Part shown: in pieces, positions 40,001 through 53,050 of the stretch | How positions within the stretch are numbered: position 1 is the first letter of the stretch | Layout of the letters: each line of letters starts with the position of its first letter | Assembly: GCA_020226215.1 (NCBI GenBank) | Contig: CM035233.1 | Coordinates: forward strand, 55,885,751 to 55,949,750 | Direction: 5' to 3' | DNA length: 64,000 bases | Origin: Sindora glabra | Lineage: Eukaryota; Streptophyta; Magnoliopsida; Fabales; Fabaceae | The notes under the pieces: model-generated | What the model saw: the letters and a program-made list of their open reading frames with translations, nothing else | What the model was told of the DNA's origin: nothing | Databases searched by the model: none | Program-made: the position numbers and the translations under genes

Positions 40001-43000
40001 ATTTATAATATTTATTTTATATTCATTAATGCATCATCAAAAATTTTTCATTGAAAAAATTATGAATTAATTTTCCATCAGTTGTTTGGGAAGCCATCCG
40101 AATATATATATAGCATTCTAGTATCAGATATTATATGATTTTCCATTTGTCTGTATACATATATGTAATGAGGGTTTGTGGTTTAACATTTATATTAAAT
40201 GAATCTGTATCCTAAATCTCGTTTGGCGTGCCGTACACATATATTTGAATCTCATTATATATATATATATAAAAGCCATCATATGATTTAGTGTGCTATA
40301 TACATATATTTTGAATCTTGTTACATATATATATATAAAACATTATATACATTGGCGTGGCTTTTGTTTTATATTTTCATTTGACGTGCTGCCCTTCAGT
40401 TATATATATATATTTACTGCGTTCTGTTTAAAATTTCCGTAAAGGTATTATAAGTTTAGGAAAGCATGTCTTTTGTTCGGCATGCGTTTGGAATTTTCTT
40501 TTTCGTTTTGGGTGTTTGGAATGTTTCATTTAGCGTGCTGTATATATATAACATGCTGTTTGGAATTTCATTCTTCTTCTGTATATATATATGCATGCTG
40601 ATTGGACTTTTATATATTTGTTTTCTTGAATCTCGTTTTGGCGTACTAGTTGATTTGTTTTTCTTTTATATATATACATGGCCCACTATAATATTTATAT
40701 ATAAAACGAATTATATATAAATTTCATCAGTTTTTTCATTTAGTGTGATGTCTGTGCTGCTCTTCCAAAAAAAAAAAAAAGGTCAAACACTTTTTACATA
40801 AGCGTAAAGTCACACTTTGGTGTTGGTGAATATCATATTGTTTTATTTTTACTCTTCAGTTGATAGAACAGATCCTCATGACGCCAATAATTACCGTGAC
40901 CAAGGAAAATATGACATGGCTTATGCCACAGGACAACGGAGACACACGACCTTTCACTATTAATTTTTTTTTATACGGAAAATACAAATTATATATATCC
41001 TTTTCATTATTTTTGAATTAATTAAAAAATATTTTCTAAAATTATAAAATTATGAAATTTAAAAAAAAAATAGAGTGAAAAGCTTGTAATCCATTAATGA
41101 TATTCACTTTTCCTAATTTTTTTTAACTAAATTTTTTTTTTGAAGAGTGAACATAGGGTTTAGGGTTTGTTATGCAACAATATTTAAGGGTTCATTGAGA
41201 TGTATTAAGTTTTGACATCTCATCAGGAATGACTCATTGCATACATATAGTTGAGTATACAAATTGAGATTTTGAATAATTTATTTTTTCAATTCAACAA
41301 AAAATTTTATTAGTAACTATAAATGCTTAGTTACCAAAGTAGCTCATTTATAATAATTAGTGAAATATTTTCTTATTCAAAATTCATGGGATAATATTAG
41401 AATTATTTTATATAATCACCTGCCCCAAAGGGGGCTATTATGTAAGATAATTTTGATGTGCAGCATAAGGTATCGTCGTTGAAAATATATCAATTTAAAA
41501 AAATCTATCTGCCCAAAGGGAATAGATTTTTTAAAATTGAATATTTTCATATTAGCCTTATAAGGAGAATACTTACTGGCATATCATATTCTCTGCCCAA
41601 AAGGGAGAGTATGATAATGCACCTTAACTCCCCAATTATTGTAACATATCAGGAATTGTTGCTATTTACATTTCTTTTAAATTATCCATTGATTAATTGT
41701 TGTATTTTTATCTTGAACAGTGACTTTGCTATAAATGGCAATCAAGCTACCATTGAAATTCTACATGAATCTAATTATAAGAGATGAAATGAAGATCTGA
41801 ACTTTGCCTTAATTATGAGCAACATAGACATAACCTTACGTATCGATCCGCCCGTAGCCATCAATGCTCAAAGTTCTACTAAACAAAAAGAGTTGCTTGC
41901 CAAGTGAGATAGAGCAAATCATATGTATGTACATGCTATTAAAAGATATGTCTTTGAGTATCTTCTGGATGGGTTAGATGAGATTGACAATGCTAAAGAA
42001 TTCCATGATGCTGTTAGTCAAATGTACCAAAAATCCAACAAGTCTAAGGCTGGAAATCTTATGAGTGAGCTGACGAGTATGAGGTATGATTTTGTTGAAA
42101 ATGTTAGATACTTCATCTTGAAAATGATCCACATCAAAAACAAATCAGCTTCCCATGAAATCACACTACTTGACAAATTATTTGTTCACCATACCATCAA
42201 CTCTCTTTCTCATGAATTCATCTAAATTAAAACTGCATACAATACCATAAATAAAGTTTAGAGTAGAAGTGTCAAAATGAATTGAGTTTAATAATTGGCT
42301 TGGAACTGGTATAATTTTGCCTGAGACTGAGACTCAAACTGAAACTAGTATGAAAAACGATAATAATAGCTCAACCTGATAAAAAATTAGGACTAGGACT
42401 GGGACTAGGACTGGAACTGGGACTGGTTAGCCCGACCTGGTAAAGAATTGAGATTGGTAAGTGTAAACCTATCGCATTATTAGGTTAGTCCGTTAGTTTA
42501 GTAATAATAGTATATACTAAATAATTAATTTATTATTATATGTTTAATTTTTATATAGATATTAAAATAATAATTTTAGAATATTAAGATTATACTTTAA
42601 CATATATAATATCAAAATTATATATATGAGCAATATAAAATAATTTTTAATATTAAAATTGATAAATATATATATTTAATATTATCAATATATATTATAT
42701 AATTTTATCAAAATAAATAATTATATTAAAATTTGAATTAGTAATTTAATATTAAAATTTTGAATTATTTAAAAATTTTAAATAAATAATTTTCACATTA
42801 ATTTTGAATATATTATATATATAATATAATACATTATTATTTATTTATTTTTATTATAGATAAATTATTATAATTATTTTTATTAATATATTATTTGTAT
42901 GAATATTTATTTATATATATTTGATAATATATAAATTATTAAATATATTTATTTTTATATATAATACATTGAACTTAATCAAAATATATTTAATAATATA

Positions 43001-43191
43001 AATTTGTTTTATTAAATGAAATAAATATATAAATATATAATATGAAATTTATTTTATTAAATATATTTAATAATATATATTTATATTCATATATAATATA
43101 TATGATAATAATATTATTATATTTAATAAATAATAATAATAGATTTTAATTAATGATGTAAAATTAATAATAAATAAATAAATAATGTGAC

Positions 43192-43231
<40 letters not shown>

Positions 43232-46200
43232 TGTAACAGATTATAAAAATTCGTCTGAACCCATCTAATAAATGTCGATCTAGGACTGGTACTGATATTG
43301 GTACTGGTACTGTAGCAACCCGATATAAACCCGGCCTGATGAAAAAATAACCCGACCTAGGACTGACCCGACATACAATTTTTGCCCATTGAGTTAACCT
43401 GGGTCAAGTCGGGTCGAGTCATTTTGATAGGCCTAGTTTTGAGTATCAACAATCTTATATCCAAATATGTTTCTAAAGAGGAAAAACTCAAAAGTGAGAA
43501 AAATTATAGTGTCTTACTCACTATTAACTCCAAACCTACCCATCAGAAAAATTACAACAAACTTAGGAAGTTTAAGTTAAAAGCTCCTAATAAGTTTTAA
43601 CACAACAAAAGCCAAGGTAGTAATCAAACAAAAGGGATAAGTAATCATAAAGTTATCATTAAAAAAGGAAATAATTTTTTTTTTGCAAAAAAAAGTCATA
43701 AAAAATTCGAGTGCTACAAATACAAATCTTGGTTAGAAAAAAAAAGTAAGTAAGAAGGTAAACCACTAACTTTCGTTTATTTTAAATCTCATTTTGTTAG
43801 TGTACCATTAAACTCGTGGTGGCTTGATAGTGATGCAACTGTTTATGTTGCTATTACTTTGCAGGGGTTCAAAAGCAAACAGAAGTCAAGCGAGAAAGAG
43901 GTCAAGCTTAGAATTGGAAATAATGCTGAAGTTAAAGTCAATTTTATAAGAATAATAAGTTTAAATTTAGGGTTTGGTTTTGAACTTATTTTATAAGATG
44001 TTTTCTATGTATCCTCCTTTAAGAGAAATTTGATTTCAATTTTTGTTTTGGATAAGCATGGTTATCATTTTATTATTAAGAATAGAAAAATTGATTTGTT
44101 TTTAAATTCTAAAATTGTTGGTGAATTTAAGCTAGTTGATAATTTATATAGATTATGCTTGACTCAAAATAATGAATATAACAATATGAATGTTGAAAAC
44201 ATAATGTCTAATAAAATTTTAGTTAGTGAAAAATTCTTGTTATGGCATAAAAAATTGGGTCACATCTCAAATAAGAGAATTAATAAGTTAATAAAAGATG
44301 GTTCTTTACCTTCTCTTAATTTTGAGAACTTAGACATATGTGTTGATTGTATAAGGGATAAGTTAACTAAAACTAGAAGTAAAAGTGCCACTCGAAGTTC
44401 TAACTTTTTAGAAATTATGCATACTAATATCAGTGAACTACTTACTCCTACTCTATGTGATAATAAATTTTTTGTTATTTTTATTGATAATTTTTCTCAT
44501 TACTGTTATCATTACCTAATTAAGAAGAAGTTTGATGCTTTTGAAAATTTTAAAATTTTTAAAATGGAAGTAGAGAAACAATTAGAAAAGATCATCAAAA
44601 TTGTTAAGTCTAATCGAGGTGATGAATCATATGGTAAACATGGCACAATTAGACAGCATATGGGACCATTTGTCAAATACCTACAAAAGAATGGGATAAT
44701 TGCCCAATATATTATACTTAGTAATTCTGAGCAAAATGGTGTAGCCAAAAGACGAAATCGCACTCTTAAAGATATAATGAAAAGTATAACGAGTAAAACC
44801 AATCTTCTTGAATTTCTTTGAGGTGAAGTCATGAAATGCGCAATATATATATTGAATAGAGTATGTAGCAAATATGTAACAAAAATACCTTTTAAAATGT
44901 GGACTAGTAGGAAATCCAGCTTAAACTACTTTCAAGTTTGGAGATATCTTGCAAAAGTCAGAATTTATAATCCTTTTGAAAGAAAAACTGAACCTTGATC
45001 TATCCATTGCTACTTCATAAGGTACCCAGACCATTCCAAAAGGTATAAATTTTATTGTCCTAAACGTGGAGTCAAAATTGTAGAGTCACAAGTGGAAAAT
45101 TTTTTGGAATAGGATACTGCAGATAAAAGTATCATAGAACCTCAATAGAACCTCGATCTACTCATTACTACTTCATAAGGTACCCAGACCATTCCAAAGG
45201 GTATAAATTATATTATTCACAGGTGGTAAAATTTTTGGAATGGGATATTGCAGATAGAAGTATCATAAAAGTTGTCAATGACAATAAGCTTGTAAGATAT
45301 GTCACTTTCCCTTTGCCAAGTCCACTTGAAAGAAAAGATAATGTGCAGCAGAATACAGATTCTATCCCTCTTGCTCATCCTCCTAATCCAATTCTTGATC
45401 CTGTTGATGTAATTCAAGCTCAAGAGAATGAAGTTCAGGTGCCCTTAAAAAGATCTACTAGACAAAGAAGATTTGCAATCTCTAATGATTACCTAATTTT
45501 CCTTAGAGAAACTGACTATGATATTAATCATATTGTTGATCCTCTGACTTTCAAAGATACAATAACTAGTCCATAGTCTGATATGTGGATAGATGCAATG
45601 AAAGATGAAATGAATTCTATAACTTACAATGGTACTTAGAAGCTTGTTGAGCTTTCAAATAGATGTAGACCTATTGGTTATAAATAGGTGAACAAAACCT
45701 AAAAACACTCTAAGGGAAATGTTGAAAGGTTTAAAGCTATATTGGTGGCAAAAGGATTCACTTAAAAAGAAGGAGTGAACTATAATGAGACATTTTCACC
45801 AGTGTCATCTAAAGATTCCTTTAAAATCATTATGGCCTTGATAGTACATTATGACTTAGAGCTCTATCAAATGGATGTGAAGGTAATCTTTTTAAATGGA
45901 GATCTGACAGAAAAAGTTTATATGGTACAACCAGAAGGTTTTCAAGAACCTGAAAAAAAAATACTTAGTATGTCAATTTAAAAAGTCTATTTATGAGCTT
46001 AAACAAGCTTTCAAGCAATAGTATTTTAAATTTGATGAAGTGATTTCTTTCATAGACTTTGAAGAAAATAAAATTAATCAGTGCATATACCTTAAGATCA
46101 ATGGAAAAAAGTACATTTTTCTTGTCCTCTATGTGGATGATATTCTATTAGCTAGTAATGATAATAGATTGCTGCATGAGACTAAACGATCATTCTCCAA

Positions 46201-49200
46201 GATTTTTGACATGAAAAACCTTGGAAATGCATTATTTGTTCTTGGAATAGAAATTTACAGAGATTGATCTAGAAGTTTGTTAGGACTTTTACGAAAGTCT
46301 TACATTGATCGTATACCTACTAGATTTAACATACAAAATTGTAAAAGTGGAGATGCACCTATTATAAAAGGTGATAAACTTAATCTTAGTCAATGTTCCA
46401 AGAATGACTTAGAAAGAGAATCAATGAAGAACATACCTTATTCTAGTGCAATGGGGAGTCTTATGTATGTACAAGTTTGTACTAGGCCAGACATTGCATT
46501 TGCAGTGAAAGTTCTTGGTAGGTATTTTTTTAACTTTGGAATAGATCATTGGATTGCTATTAAGAAAGTGTTGAGGTACTTACAAAAGACAAAAAGATTA
46601 CATGCTAGTTTATAGAAAAATTAACAATCTTGAAATTGTTAGATACACAGATTCTGACTTTGCTGGCTATCAGGATAATATAAAATCCACATCAGGATAC
46701 ATTTTTATGTTAGCTAGAGGAGTTGTATCTTAAAAGAATGTGAAACAAACACTCTTAGCTTTTTTTACTATACAAATTGAGTTTGTTGCATGTTATGAAA
46801 TAGTTATGCAAGCTATTTAGCTAAAGAATCTTATCTTTGGTCTTCACATTATTGATTCCATCTCTAAACCACTAAGGATTTACTGTGTTATTTTCCAAAA
46901 ATAATAAAACTACATGTGGATCTAAGCATTTACAAACACAGTATCTTAAGGTCACAAGTTTTATAAAAAATGGTGACATTATTATAGAACATATTGATAT
47001 AAACAACATGATTACTGATCGTCTAACTAAAAGATTAAGACCTACAATTTTTAACAAATATGTTGAGAGCATGGGTGTTTTAAAGTCTTTTAATGCATTT
47101 AATTAGTGAAAGCAAATTTCCTATATTTAATACTCTCATGTTATACTTTGTTATGTTAAACATTTTTTTCTCTGAGATATTTAATTTCATTAATAATCAT
47201 CATAAAGTAAATATTCTATACTATTGTATACTTTTACTTATACATATACTTATAGATATTAAAATTTTATTTTTTAATATTGGTATCTATCTTAAGTATG
47301 ACTTTGATATAAAGAAAGAATGTCTCATAAAATAACATCATTGAATGATATCTAGAATATGAATGAGATATACATACAGTATATGGATTTCTTATCAAGT
47401 TTAGAGAAATCATAAATGACTAATAATGAAAATAGCACATTTGATCACATTTGCTGTCATTTTCTTACTACATAACCACACTAAAATTCATTATCGATAA
47501 AGTCACTAACACTTGTAACCATAGATTGGTCTTATCTCAATAAAGAGCATAAAGACCACTATAATTCAGTGTTAGTTGACTATATTAAATAGGATTATTG
47601 TGATGTTGTCTCAAAAGGTTAAATTATTTTTAATTATGATCATATAAAAGTTTTTTAATAAATCAGTTTGGAATCTTGTTTTCAAAATATATTTTGTTAA
47701 AACTCTTGTAAAATCCAATTAATATTGTTCAAGTTAAAGAATGTTAGAATTTTTCATAAAGTAAGCTACTATTAATTGGTAATTTTTAATTTAATAAAAA
47801 TTAACTAATTAAGATTTAACCCAATTGTGAAATATGCATAAAGCTTATTTAAAATTGTGATCTTAACGATATGAGTTTAACACATTTATATAATTTAGTG
47901 TGGTTTAATGATTGTGTAAGTTCAAAAACTTAATAATCCTTTTATAGGGAGGATTACTAAAATTTTATAAATAAAGATTAAAACTAGTTTCCCTCTTCAC
48001 TTCTCATATACATGGTTTCTACTCATTGAAAGTCATCATTAAAGAGAAAAGCGAAAAGGAAGATCTAATTGAGAAAAATTTATTAACTTCTGCTAAATTC
48101 AATTACAACTACAAATCCATCAGTTAAGTAAATATAAATTTTATATTATGATATTCTAATTATCATATATGGAATTCTAAAATCGAAATTTCTAACATAT
48201 TATTCTATTGGACACAATGGGTAAAATAAAAATAATCCTACACTATTATACAGATAGTTGGGATATCGACAAATTTTTATATTGGTTGTTAAAGGCCTAA
48301 CCCAACCTAAAGGAAAAAAAATGCTCCCACTTGAATTACAAGCTAACATTACCTAATTCGGTAAAATAATAATAATAAGGTCGAACCACTATACGACCAA
48401 GAAACAACAAGAACAAAAAATGGGATAGCAGAAATGAGAATGTCAAGATGGATGTATGATCACATAAGAAAAAATAAAATACAAAATGAATACATACGAA
48501 GGAATATTAGCATAATACCTATTGAAGAGATAATGACAAAAAATCGGTTAAGATAGTTTAGTCATGTATAAAGAAGGTCACTAGAGGCACCACCAGTGAA
48601 AAGAGTTAAATACATAATCTTTAATCCTGTAAAAAGGTATAAAAGAAGGTAAAAAAAATATTAAAAGAAATTATAAAAAGGAATCTCTTGATAAACAAGG
48701 ATGCTGAGGGAAATTATAGTAGTGAATGTTAGGTTCTGAAAGGAGAACAAAAGCAAAAAATGAGGGTAGCAAAAATGAAAATATTAAGATGAATATGTGG
48801 TCACACAAAAAAGAACAAGATTCGAAATAAATGCATATGAAGAAATATTAGCATAACATCTATTGAGGAGATAACGACAAAAAATCCATTAAGATAGTTT
48901 GGTTATGTGCAAAGAAAGCTACCGGAGACACCAATGAAAAGAACTAAATAAATAATCTTTAACCTTATGAAAAGGTGTAGAGAGAGACTAAAAAAGATAC
49001 TAAAGGAAATTACAAAAAGAGATTTCTTGATAAATAATATTTTCAAAAATCGAATCTCAAATAAAGTCTGATGGCGTAATAATGTGATTCATGTCACCGA
49101 TTTCACTTAATGAAATAAGACTTTTTGTTATTATTGTTCTTGTTATTATTTTATTACAAAAATCATCACAAACACCATTTTTCAATAGATTATAAATATT

Positions 49201-52200
49201 TTAAAATTTAATGTAACTTTCTTGTTGGCCACTTAACAAAAAGTCTTATTTCAAAATGATAAATAATATTTTCAAAGATCTAATCTCAAATAAAGTCTGA
49301 TGGCACAATAATGTGTTTCATGTCACCAATTTCACTTAGTGAAATAAGATTTTTTGTTATTATTGTTCTTGTTGTTATTATTTTATTACACAAATCATCA
49401 CAAACACCATTTTTCAATGGATTGTAAATATTTTAAAATTTAATGCAACTTTCTTGTTGGCCACTTAACAAAGAAAATGATGTGTGCCTTAGTGCGAGTC
49501 TCTGTACTTTTCCTGTTGTGTAATAAGCACACACCATCTAAAACAGAGATTAACTCTATCTAATTACCCAAAAGAAAAAATAATAACTTTATCTACTCAA
49601 CTGTGTTCTCATCAAAATCGAACCTTCGATTATCAGTAGCCTGTTAAACTATTTGTCTTCCTTTCCTAATATCAGTTTGAGAAACTCCATGATGTGCATC
49701 TTATTCCTTATCACCGGTATGGTGGTGTCTCTAGCACACATTTCATAATAAATGAATTTTAATGTAATAGCTTCGGGCATGGTCAGGTTAAGCATCCAAC
49801 TAGAGGCGTAAGAAAAATATGAAAGTTAAGGACAATTAAATGATTAATTAATTAAATTTCGCCAATGAAGAGAGATGAAGGATATGGATCCCAGAAAATC
49901 GAGTGTAAGATATAAATATAATATTTTAATAGAAATTTACCCCTCTTTTTAGAACGATTCATCATTTTCACATAAAAATATTGCACCAATATTTTTTTTT
50001 TCTAAATTTATATTTTCGATTTCTTAAAAAATTGGAAGGATGAAAATCCTGAGGTGAAACATGACAAGATGAGTGCCACAAACATTAGAGGTCCACTAGA
50101 AAAGAACAGAACAAAAACAAGTATATGATGAAACAAAAAGAAGCCTAGCGGAGCAAACACCATGAGAGGATGAGAATCCACCGTGTTATCAAAGTTTGTT
50201 TAGCAGTGTGCTAATTATTAATTATTCATTATTAATTACTAATAAAAAGAGTTATATTTTACTGTATATTTAAAAAAAATCATATCAATATCTATTCTCA
50301 TAATTTTTATGTAAAATTTTTGTATTCTTCATAATTTTTTGATTAAATATTGCAATTTTTAATATATAATTGAAAAAATTTTCAAATAATTTGTTGATGC
50401 AATTTCCAATAATGGAATTTGCAATTTTTGGTGTACTTGTTGAATATAAAATCCATACATACTTGTAATCTATTGTTAAAAGGAAAAAAAAAAGTACAAG
50501 ATTTTAAATCAAATTATAACTTTTATGTCAAATTGAAAAAAAAAACAACAATTTCATCCTTCAAATTATAAAACATTAATAAAATGGTCCTCAAATAATA
50601 TAAAATTACAATTTTATTCATGAATAATTGTCTATACATACAATATTATCTCTTCATAACAATTCCATTCCTAAATAGTATGACTAAGGACAAAATTCTA
50701 TATATGAATTATTATTTAAATATAAAATTATAACATTATATAATTTAGGAATTATTATATCTTATGATTTTAAGGATGAAATTATAAAGAGTTGGCAATA
50801 TTATCTTCAAATTATATAGAGTTGATATCTCATTTTTAAATAATAGTCTGTACATGTAATTTTATCTTTTTGTACAATAATCTCATTTTTAAGTAATATC
50901 ATTGAAGGATAAAATTATAACTTTATAATTTAATGATCATTTTGCTAGTGTTGTACACTTTCAAAGGTGAAATTGTTAATTTTACCTTTCAAATAAATTG
51001 CAAACACAATAATTAATCCTTTATTTATAAAAATAGTAACTATTACATTTTTTAAATTTTATAATTAACACTATCGATATCTTATTTTTATTTCTACTAT
51101 AATTATTCATTTCTTTCTTTACTCGTAATTACTAAAATAAATTATGAAAAGAAATAATACAACTTAAAAACAATTATGTATTTGATATATTAAGGTGAGA
51201 CTTAAAAATTAACTTTAATATTTTTCATTTTTTTGATATTGAAAGTGAATAAAAGGACTAATAATTATAACAAAAATAAAAATAAAAAAGTAATAGTGAT
51301 AGTAGTAAAACTTTATAAATGAGAGACTAATCATTATATTTATTCTAAAATAAAAACTTACAAAAGTTTCTATAGCCTAAACATAATCCAACAATTATAA
51401 CTGCTATTTCTGGACAAATACAGATTGTGAATAATAAACTATTAAATTAAATTTAAAAGATAGAGGTTACACCAAGTTTCTCATAAAAAATTATTTTATA
51501 TCCTTTAAATACATATTTTTACATCAAATTCATCCTTTAAAATAAATATTACATCAAAATTCTTTAAAAATTATAATTAATTGATGTAAAATAAAATTTT
51601 TAAACAAATTAATACAATCGCAATCTTTTAAGTTACAATCTAGTGAAAGTAATTATACATAGGCATTTCGCGGTTGAGCAATGATGCTTTCGCATTTTTA
51701 AATTCATATCCTTTCTATTGTAAGTAAGGTTAAACCCCAACCTAAGATGATATAGGTGAGTAAATTTATTGTAAGTAAGGACGTCAAAATTTCCTTGGAA
51801 GTTAGCTCGTCCAAATACCCTCTATTTATATATATTTACAATGAAACGGTTTGAGACTAGAATCTTTACTACGTTTTCTAATCCCCACACGACTAACTCG
51901 CTGCCAACAGGCGCTGCCCAAATTCCATATCATACCAAAACACTCATTTATTTTATTTTGTATTTGTATTGTAATTGTAATAATTTTTCAGTTTTATGGC
52001 TGTCCTTATCTCTCTGTTCCTTGTCAAACAATAACTGTTTATTGACTTTATCGTCGGATTGGCCGATGCCATGACAATTGAAATTTCCAGGATGTTTCGT
52101 CCGTCATCATCAGCACTACGTTTAAGTCACAAAGCTACTTCTAGACTTGAAAATTACCGTTTTTTTATATGAATAATTGAAACAATTTTTGTTGGACCTT

Positions 52201-53013
52201 ATCTTTCAAGGGTCAGCAAGAAAGCACATCAATCCATTATAAAATGAAGAAAAGTGTACGAGCAGTGGCACACAAGATTGAATTATGGATTGCAAAAGAA
52301 TATAAAACTAGTCAGATAGAACTTCTGCACCCATGTACCCAGCTCTGCAAATTTCTAAACATCACAGTTATACAATAGAATTAAATTTATTTTTACTATT
52401 GATAAAAAATTTTAATTAATATTAAATTTTTATTAAAGTATCAATCTTTCTATTTATCGATAATATAAAAAATTTATTAAATTTAAACTCTTACACAATT
52501 ACTAATTTTAGAAATGACGTGTTATCTTAAGAATTTTTCTGACTACTGATTCCCCCGCATGGCCGCCGTCCAAAATTGTACCTACGTTTACGGCGATAGG
52601 TAATGGAGTTCGCCTATCCAGAGAGGTTCTTTTCGTGGGATTGGATTCTCTCCCGTAACTTCAATTGCACGAATTGACAGATCCTATTCAGAGAGGTTCT
52701 TTTCGTGGGATTGGATTCCCTCCCTAACAGCAATTGCGCGAATTGTCTATTGATTTGTCGTGAGTCTCACATTACAATTGAGGGAAGTTTGTATTAATTT
52801 GTCATGAGACGTATCCATTGATCAGTCACGGAATCCACATCACAGTTACGGGAGGGAATCCTTTTCCCTTCTTGTGAGACCTTGACTTTGTCAACGTATC
52901 GTATTTATCTGTATTTATATGCAATCAATTACTGAAGTTTTCCTGGGAAATTACTAAGGAGACTTTGATTTCCTCCCACATGGATCCCCCAAGGAGAGGT
53001 TGAGGGTGTCAAC

Positions 53014-53050
<37 letters not shown>

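Larger units (their letters stand above)
39416..48197 (+). mobile_element. Ty1/copia LTR retrotransposon, structurally complete, coding-dead
   Basis: Two LTRs (39416-39874 and 47742-48197) are flanked by identical TATTA copies. Between them lie primer-binding site, leader, gag, protease remnant, integrase, reverse transcriptase and RNase H in copia order, on the strand opposite to the host gene. Many stops and frameshifts interrupt the frame. The LTRs differ at many sites, mostly transitions, and by eye at well over one position in ten, so insertion is old. An hAT-like element (42264-43435) is nested in gag. Confidence 0.95.

Noticed and set aside
43382..43600. A 72-codon frame as an independent gene
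   Set aside because: It is the right end of the hAT-like element fused to the resumed copia gag frame.
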